A DNA stretch of 8,638 nt from VGWF01 sp964423465 (GTDB taxonomy: Bacteria > Verrucomicrobiota > Kiritimatiellia > PWTM01): contig CAYRFK010000212.1 of NCBI GenBank assembly GCA_964423465.1, positions 1 through 8,638 of the forward strand. The letters are read 5' to 3'. Shown piece by piece: positions 5,801 through 8,638 of the stretch. Numbering within the stretch: position 1 is the first letter of the stretch; every line of letters starts with the position of its first letter. The notes beneath the pieces are model-generated. The model was not told where the DNA came from. It saw nothing but the letters and a program-made list of their open reading frames with translations, and did no database searches. Position numbers and translations under genes: made by a program.

Positions 5801-6775
5801 CTACAGCAGTTTCACCCGCGGCAGATCCTGCAGATCGATCATGCCGACGACGCGGTCGGTGGCGTCGACCACGACGAGGTCATCGATCGCGTGCTTCTCG
5901 AAGGTGGCGAGGACATCAACGGCGAGCTGGTCGTCGCGGACGCGGATCGGGTTGACGGTCATGACCTCTGCGATGGGCCGGGCGCCGAGGTTGCCCTCGG
6001 CCGTCATATGGCGGCGGAGGTCGCCATCGGTGAAGATCCCCGCGAGGAGGTTGTCCGCCCCGACCACGGCCACCGAGCCGGCGCGGGCGCCGGTCATGGC
6101 GACGACGGCGTCGCGGACGAGGGCGCCGCGCGGCACGAGGGCGACGCGGTCGCCGGTGCGCATGATGTCGCGGACGCGAAGCAGCAGGGCGCGGCCGATC
6201 GCGCCGCCGGGGTGCAGCTTGGCGTAATCCTCGCGCCGGAAGCCTCGGGCGTCGAGGAGGACCATCGCCAGGGCGTCGCCGACGGCCAGCGTCGCGGTCG
6301 TGCTGGCGGTGGGCGCCATGTTGAACGGGCAGGCCTCGCGCGAGACGCGGACGAGAAGCACGGCGTCGCTCACGCGGGCGAGGGGGCCCTCCGCCTCGCC
6401 GGTCAGGGCGATGACCGGCACGGCGAACCGCTTGATCGCGGGGATCAGGGCGATCAGTTCGTCGGAGGCTCCGCTGTAGCTGAGCGCGATGACGGTGTCG
6501 CCGGCCTGGACGATGCCGAGGTCGCCGTGCATGGCGTCGGAGGGATGCAGGACGACGGCCGGGGAGCCCGTGCTCGTGAGGGTCGCCGCGATCTTCTGGG
6601 CGATGGGCAGGTTCTTGCCGACGCCGGTGAGCACGATCTTCCCGCCCGCGGCGAGGCGCGGCAGGATGGTCTCCACGGTGCGCGTGAAGCCGCCATCCAG
6701 AGCATCGCGGACACGCTGCAACTCGGCAATCTCGATGTCGAGGACCTCGCGGCCCCGCTGGACGTAGTCGTTCAT
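5801..6775 (-). CDS. kdsD: Arabinose-5-phosphate isomerase, KpsF/KdsD/GutQ family
   Basis: Interconverts D-ribulose 5-phosphate and D-arabinose 5-phosphate in the cytoplasm, the first step to KDO for LPS or capsule. The 324-residue length is normal for the family. Residues 30-170 are a SIS domain: GVGKNLPIAQKIAATLTSTG, HPSDAMHGDLG, LSYSGASDE, REACPFNMAPTASTTATLAV and GDALA. Catalytic positions known in E. coli KdsD match with identical spacing: Lys54, Glu106, Glu147 and His188 (LHPGGAIGR). Residues 200-324 are two CBS domains (VRDIMRTGD and IAEVMTVNPIRVRDD). The ATG at 6775 follows GGGAG at 4 nt. The frame is open far upstream across the DUF1080 gene, but that extension is antisense shadow. 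It heads a likely two-gene operon with the M14 peptidase. The family includes the sugar-phosphate isomerases GutQ and KpsF, so the symbol is by function, not certain orthology. No KDO genes are nearby. Confidence 0.93.
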   Translation of the reverse strand: MNDYVQRGREVLDIEIAELQRVRDALDGGFTRTVETILPRLAAGGKIVLTGVGKNLPIAQKIAATLTSTGSPAVVLHPSDAMHGDLGIVQAGDTVIALSYSGASDELIALIPAIKRFAVPVIALTGEAEGPLARVSDAVLLVRVSREACPFNMAPTASTTATLAVGDALAMVLLDARGFRREDYAKLHPGGAIGRALLLRVRDIMRTGDRVALVPRGALVRDAVVAMTGARAGSVAVVGADNLLAGIFTDGDLRRHMTAEGNLGARPIAEVMTVNPIRVRDDQLAVDVLATFEKHAIDDLVVVDATDRVVGMIDLQDLPRVKLL

Positions 6776-6787
6776 GAGTCTCCCGCC

Positions 6788-6856
6788 GGAATCTTCCAAC
6801 CCTTGGACGTCCGGCCTTGCGGACCTTCCAACCCTTGGAAACCCGCGGAAGATTCC
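6788..6856. repeat. Nested inverted-repeat element with two TTCCAACCCTTGGA boxes
   Basis: A 69-bp element in the divergent gap between kdsD and the DUF1080 gene. It is bounded by a perfect 10-bp inverted repeat: GGAATCTTCC (6788-6797) and GGAAGATTCC (6847-6856). Inside, TTCCAACCCTTGGA occurs twice (6794-6807 and 6826-6839), each a TTCCAA-N3-TTGGA palindrome. Between them is a small stem, GTCCG (6809-6813) with CGGAC (6820-6824). It lies on the 5' leader side of kdsD, just above its ribosome site. It looks like a small non-coding repeat unit or paired operator. Confidence 0.7.
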
Positions 6857-6894
6857 CAGAGTCCGCCCCCCGGCGCAACGGGAAACACTTGCGC

Positions 6895-6922
6895 TTGATC
6901 GCCGCCCCGGGACGGGTATTCT
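6895..6922 (+). promoter_or_regulatory. Candidate sigma70-type promoter for the DUF1080 gene
   Basis: TTGATC (6895-6900) and TATTCT (6917-6922) with a 16-bp spacer, each matching the consensus hexamer at 4 of 6 positions. It ends 42 bp before the ATG at 6965 and has the right direction. It lies in the only AT-bearing part of a very GC-rich gap. Confidence 0.5.
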
Positions 6923-6951
6923 CGGCGGGTCATGGTGGAAGGAAACGCCAG

Positions 6952-6957
6952 AAGGAG
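6952..6957 (+). promoter_or_regulatory. Ribosome binding site for the DUF1080 gene
   Basis: AAGGAG, 7 nt before the ATG at 6965. It selects this start over an in-frame ATG at 6932, and leaves a well-formed signal peptide at the N-terminus. Confidence 0.75.
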
Positions 6958-6964
6958 AGACCGC

Positions 6965-8125
6965 ATGAAGACCGCCGCCCGCTTCCCGATCGCCCTCGCT
7001 GCCTGTTCCGCCGCCGCGCTGTCGGCCGGCGCCGCGCTGTACGGAGACCCGCCGGACGAGCGCCACGCGTGGGCCGTGCACGACATGAACCGTCCGCGCC
7101 CCGCCGTGGCCACGCCCGGCGCCGCGCTGGGGCAGCCCCCCTCGGACGCCGTAATCCTGCTCGACGGCAAGAGCCTCGACGCGTGGGAGTCCGACAAGGA
7201 CGGCTCGCCCTGCGCGTGGAAGTTGGTCGACGGCGCGATGGAAGTCGTCAAAGGCAAGGGCCAGATCCGCACGAAGCAGTCGTTCGGCGACTGCCAACTC
7301 CACATCGAATGGCGCACGCCCGACGTGGTCGAGGGGACCAGCCAGGGCCGCGGCAACAGCGGCGTGTTCCTCATGGGCACCTACGAACTTCAGGTTCTCG
7401 ATTGCTTCGACAACGACACGTATCCCGACGGCCAGGCCGGCTCGGTCTATGCCGAGAACCCGCCGCTGGTGAACGTGTGCCGCAAGCCCGGCGAGTGGCA
7501 GGCCTACGACGTTGTCTTCCACCAGCCGCGCTGGGAGGGCGACACGATGGTCCGCCCCGGCTCGATCACGGTCTTCCAGAACGGCGTGCTCGTCCAGGAT
7601 CACTGGCTGTTTGAAGGCACCTCGACACACAAGAAGCGGACGCTGCCGCGCAAGCACGAGGCCAAGCTGCCGCTGAAGCTCCAGGACCACGGCAACCCGA
7701 CGCGCTTCCGCAATGCGTGGATCCGCGAGATCCCGGACTACGAGGGCGACTTCACGACCGGCGCCTACCGCAAGCCCGAGGCGATCCTGGCCCAGCGCAA
7801 GGCGACGGCGGCGAAGGTCCGCGGCGCGGCCGGGGAACTGCTCGGCAAGGGCGACAGGCTCGGCGGCATGCAGAAGCTCTTCGAGGCGGCGACCTACGAG
7901 GCCGACGCCGGCGCGAAGGCGAAGGTCGTCGAACTGGCGTCCGCCTACGTCGCCGAGGTCCAGGCCCTGGATGCGGCGAAGACCGAGGCCCGCAAGGGCG
8001 AGATCACCGGCGTGCTGGGGGATCTCGACTACCTCGTGAAGTTCGCCATCGTCCCCGCCGCCGAGGCCCCGAAGGCGGCCCTGCAGAAGATCGCCGCCGA
8101 ACGCGGTCTGCTGAAAAAGAAATAG
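6965..8125 (+). CDS. Secreted DUF1080 (3-keto-disaccharide hydrolase family) protein
   Basis: A 386-residue protein. Residues 1-23 (MKTAARFPIALAACSAAALS plus AGA) are a signal peptide; LAAC could be read as a lipobox at Cys14, but the hydrophobic part before it is very short. The DUF1080 jelly-roll (PF06439) covers about 60-258: AVILLDGKSLDAWES, QIRTKQSFGDCQLHIEWRTP, GRGNSGVFLMGTYELQVLD, KPGEWQAYDVVFHQPRW and FRNAWIREIPDYE. The family includes glycosidases acting on 3-keto sugars and carbohydrate-binding proteins; the substrate here cannot be told. Residues about 265-386 form a charged Ala/Lys/Glu-rich, probably helical extension (from KPEAILAQRKATAAKVRGAA to AERGLLKKK) beyond the usual domain. 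It has its own promoter and an intrinsic terminator, so it is probably monocistronic. It diverges from kdsD. Confidence 0.93.
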   Translation: MKTAARFPIALAACSAAALSAGAALYGDPPDERHAWAVHDMNRPRPAVATPGAALGQPPSDAVILLDGKSLDAWESDKDGSPCAWKLVDGAMEVVKGKGQIRTKQSFGDCQLHIEWRTPDVVEGTSQGRGNSGVFLMGTYELQVLDCFDNDTYPDGQAGSVYAENPPLVNVCRKPGEWQAYDVVFHQPRWEGDTMVRPGSITVFQNGVLVQDHWLFEGTSTHKKRTLPRKHEAKLPLKLQDHGNPTRFRNAWIREIPDYEGDFTTGAYRKPEAILAQRKATAAKVRGAAGELLGKGDRLGGMQKLFEAATYEADAGAKAKVVELASAYVAEVQALDAAKTEARKGEITGVLGDLDYLVKFAIVPAAEAPKAALQKIAAERGLLKKK

Positions 8126-8145
8126 CCGCCTCGCGCGGATTTCGA

Positions 8146-8186
8146 CGGGCGCGCCCCGGCCTCCGGGACGCGCCCGTTCCGTTTTT
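8146..8186 (+). terminator. Intrinsic terminator of the DUF1080 gene
   Basis: A 14-position stem with 13 pairs and one C-A mismatch, left arm 8146-8159 and right arm 8163-8176, with a 3-nt loop. It is followed by TTCCG and then five T (8182-8186). It starts 20 bp after the DUF1080 stop. The T-tract is short and offset by 5 nt, but the stem is nearly all G-C. Confidence 0.8.
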
Positions 8187-8198
8187 GATCCCATCGCA

Positions 8199-8240
8199 AC
8201 GTTACAAATTTTGTAACGATCGTTACAAAAAATGTAACGT
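8199..8240. repeat. Double palindrome, copy 2
   Basis: Same build as 1863-1900. The core runs 8201-8238: GTTACAAATTTTGTAAC, GATC, GTTACAAAAAATGTAAC. Two further base pairs flank it, so the palindrome spans 8199-8240. The outer boxes, GATC and the spacing are kept exactly; the N5 spacers differ from copy 1 (AATTT and AAAAA), giving two A-A mismatches across the long stem. It lies between two convergent genes and its last base is the first plus-strand base of the kbl stop triplet (8240-8242). Confidence 0.85.
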
Positions 8241-8638
8241 CAGGCGGAGCAGCGGACGAGGGCGGCGACGGCGTGGTCGAGGTGGGCCGTGGTGTGGGCG
8301 GCGGAGACCTGCGTGCGAATGCGGGCCGTTCCCTCGGGGACGACGGGGTGGGAGAAGGCGACGACGTAGACGCCTTCCTCCAGCATTCGTGCGGCCATCG
8401 CCCGGGCCTTGCGGGCGTCGCCGATGAGGATCGGAACGATTGGGTGGTCGCCGTCCGGGATCGCGAAGCCCGCGGTCTTCAGGGCGGCGCGGTAGTGCCG
8501 AGTGTTCGCGGCAAGGCGCTCGCGCAGGTCGGTCGAGCGATCCAGCCGGTCGAGCACGGCCAGCGTCGTTGCCGCAATTGCGGGGCCGAGCGTGTTGGAG
8601 AAGAGATAGGGCCGCGAACGCTGGCGGAGGAGGTCGAC
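8240..8638 (-). CDS. kbl: 2-amino-3-ketobutyrate CoA ligase, C-terminal part
   Basis: Glycine C-acetyltransferase, a PLP enzyme of the alpha-oxoamine synthase family. It cleaves 2-amino-3-ketobutyrate with CoA to glycine and acetyl-CoA, after threonine dehydrogenase. Only the last 132 residues are in the window; the frame is open to the edge, and the full protein would be about 395. Visible motifs: RSRPYLFSNTLGPAIAATTL (residues 7-26 of the fragment), DHPIVPILIGDARKA, LEEGVYVVAFSHPVVPEGTA and RIRTQVSAAHTTAHLDHA, which are close to Kbl. BioF and other family members share the fold, but the FSHPVVPxGxARIRxQxSAAHT string favours Kbl. The PLP lysine lies outside the window. Whether tdh is upstream cannot be seen. 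Confidence 0.93.
   Translation of the reverse strand, partial: VDLLRQRSRPYLFSNTLGPAIAATTLAVLDRLDRSTDLRERLAANTRHYRAALKTAGFAIPDGDHPIVPILIGDARKARAMAARMLEEGVYVVAFSHPVVPEGTARIRTQVSAAHTTAHLDHAVAALVRCSA

Noticed and set aside
4266..6227. A long plus-strand open frame (653 codons) antisense to the M14 and kdsD genes.
   Set aside because: High GC leaves antisense frames open. The minus strand carries complete catalytic motifs of two known families, while the plus frame has none.
6776..8194. The kdsD frame continues open on the minus strand across the whole DUF1080 gene, giving a potential 797-residue protein.
   Set aside because: The extension is antisense to a clear DUF1080 gene, has no family motif and is Arg/Gly/Ala-rich shadow. 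The ATG at 6775 with a ribosome site gives the family's normal length.

Overview
The window is GC-rich bacterial accessory or metabolic DNA. It carries eight gene-sized units: six intact within the window or running off its ends without visible damage, one broken by a frameshift, and one fragment cut by the window end. The gene set (DUF1080, GH53 galactanase, a DUF4080-type B12/radical SAM protein, an M14 carboxypeptidase, DUF3570) together with short intergenic repeats of the GATGAGT, AACYCGG and TTCCAACCCTTGGA kind suggests a PVC-superphylum bacterium, perhaps Kiritimatiellota, Lentisphaerota or Verrucomicrobiota. This assignment is an inference; there is no marker gene here.

Layout, left to right. 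1-682 (-) is a DUF3570-like exported protein with a Ser/Thr/Pro/Ala-rich insert, truncated at its C-terminus by the window edge. It diverges from 859-1857 (+), a secreted GH53 arabinogalactan endo-beta-1,4-galactanase. A 38-bp double palindrome (1863-1900) fills the short gap to 1910-3364 (+), a cobalamin-binding radical SAM protein with a DUF4080-type tail. A GATGAGT heptamer array straddles that gene's stop. 3510-4435 (+) is an ADP-ribosylglycohydrolase whose reading frame breaks near residue 35, apparently by a small internal deletion. It converges, 7 bp apart, with 4443-5789 (-), a secreted M14 zinc carboxypeptidase. That gene sits 11 bp downstream of 5801-6775 (-), a KpsF/KdsD arabinose-5-phosphate isomerase with SIS and two CBS domains, so the two probably form an operon. 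The divergent gap 6776-6964 holds a nested inverted-repeat element and a promoter reading into 6965-8125 (+), a secreted DUF1080 protein, which ends in a strong intrinsic terminator. A second copy of the double palindrome (8199-8240) then touches the stop codon of 8240-8638 (-), the C-terminal part of 2-amino-3-ketobutyrate CoA ligase (kbl).

Functionally, the GH53 and DUF1080 proteins point to extracellular or periplasmic carbohydrate breakdown. KpsF/KdsD points to KDO/LPS precursor synthesis and so to a Gram-negative envelope. kbl points to threonine catabolism. There is no single pathway joining all genes.

The least explained structure is the double palindrome: two 17-bp hyphenated palindromes of the form S-TTACA-N5-TGTAA-S joined by GATC, present twice in 8.6 kb and each time flush with a gene boundary. 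The variable N5 spacers still largely pair across the element. Two unrelated heptanucleotide arrays also touch coding sequence, one inside the leader of the carboxypeptidase gene, where a change in copy number would shift the frame.
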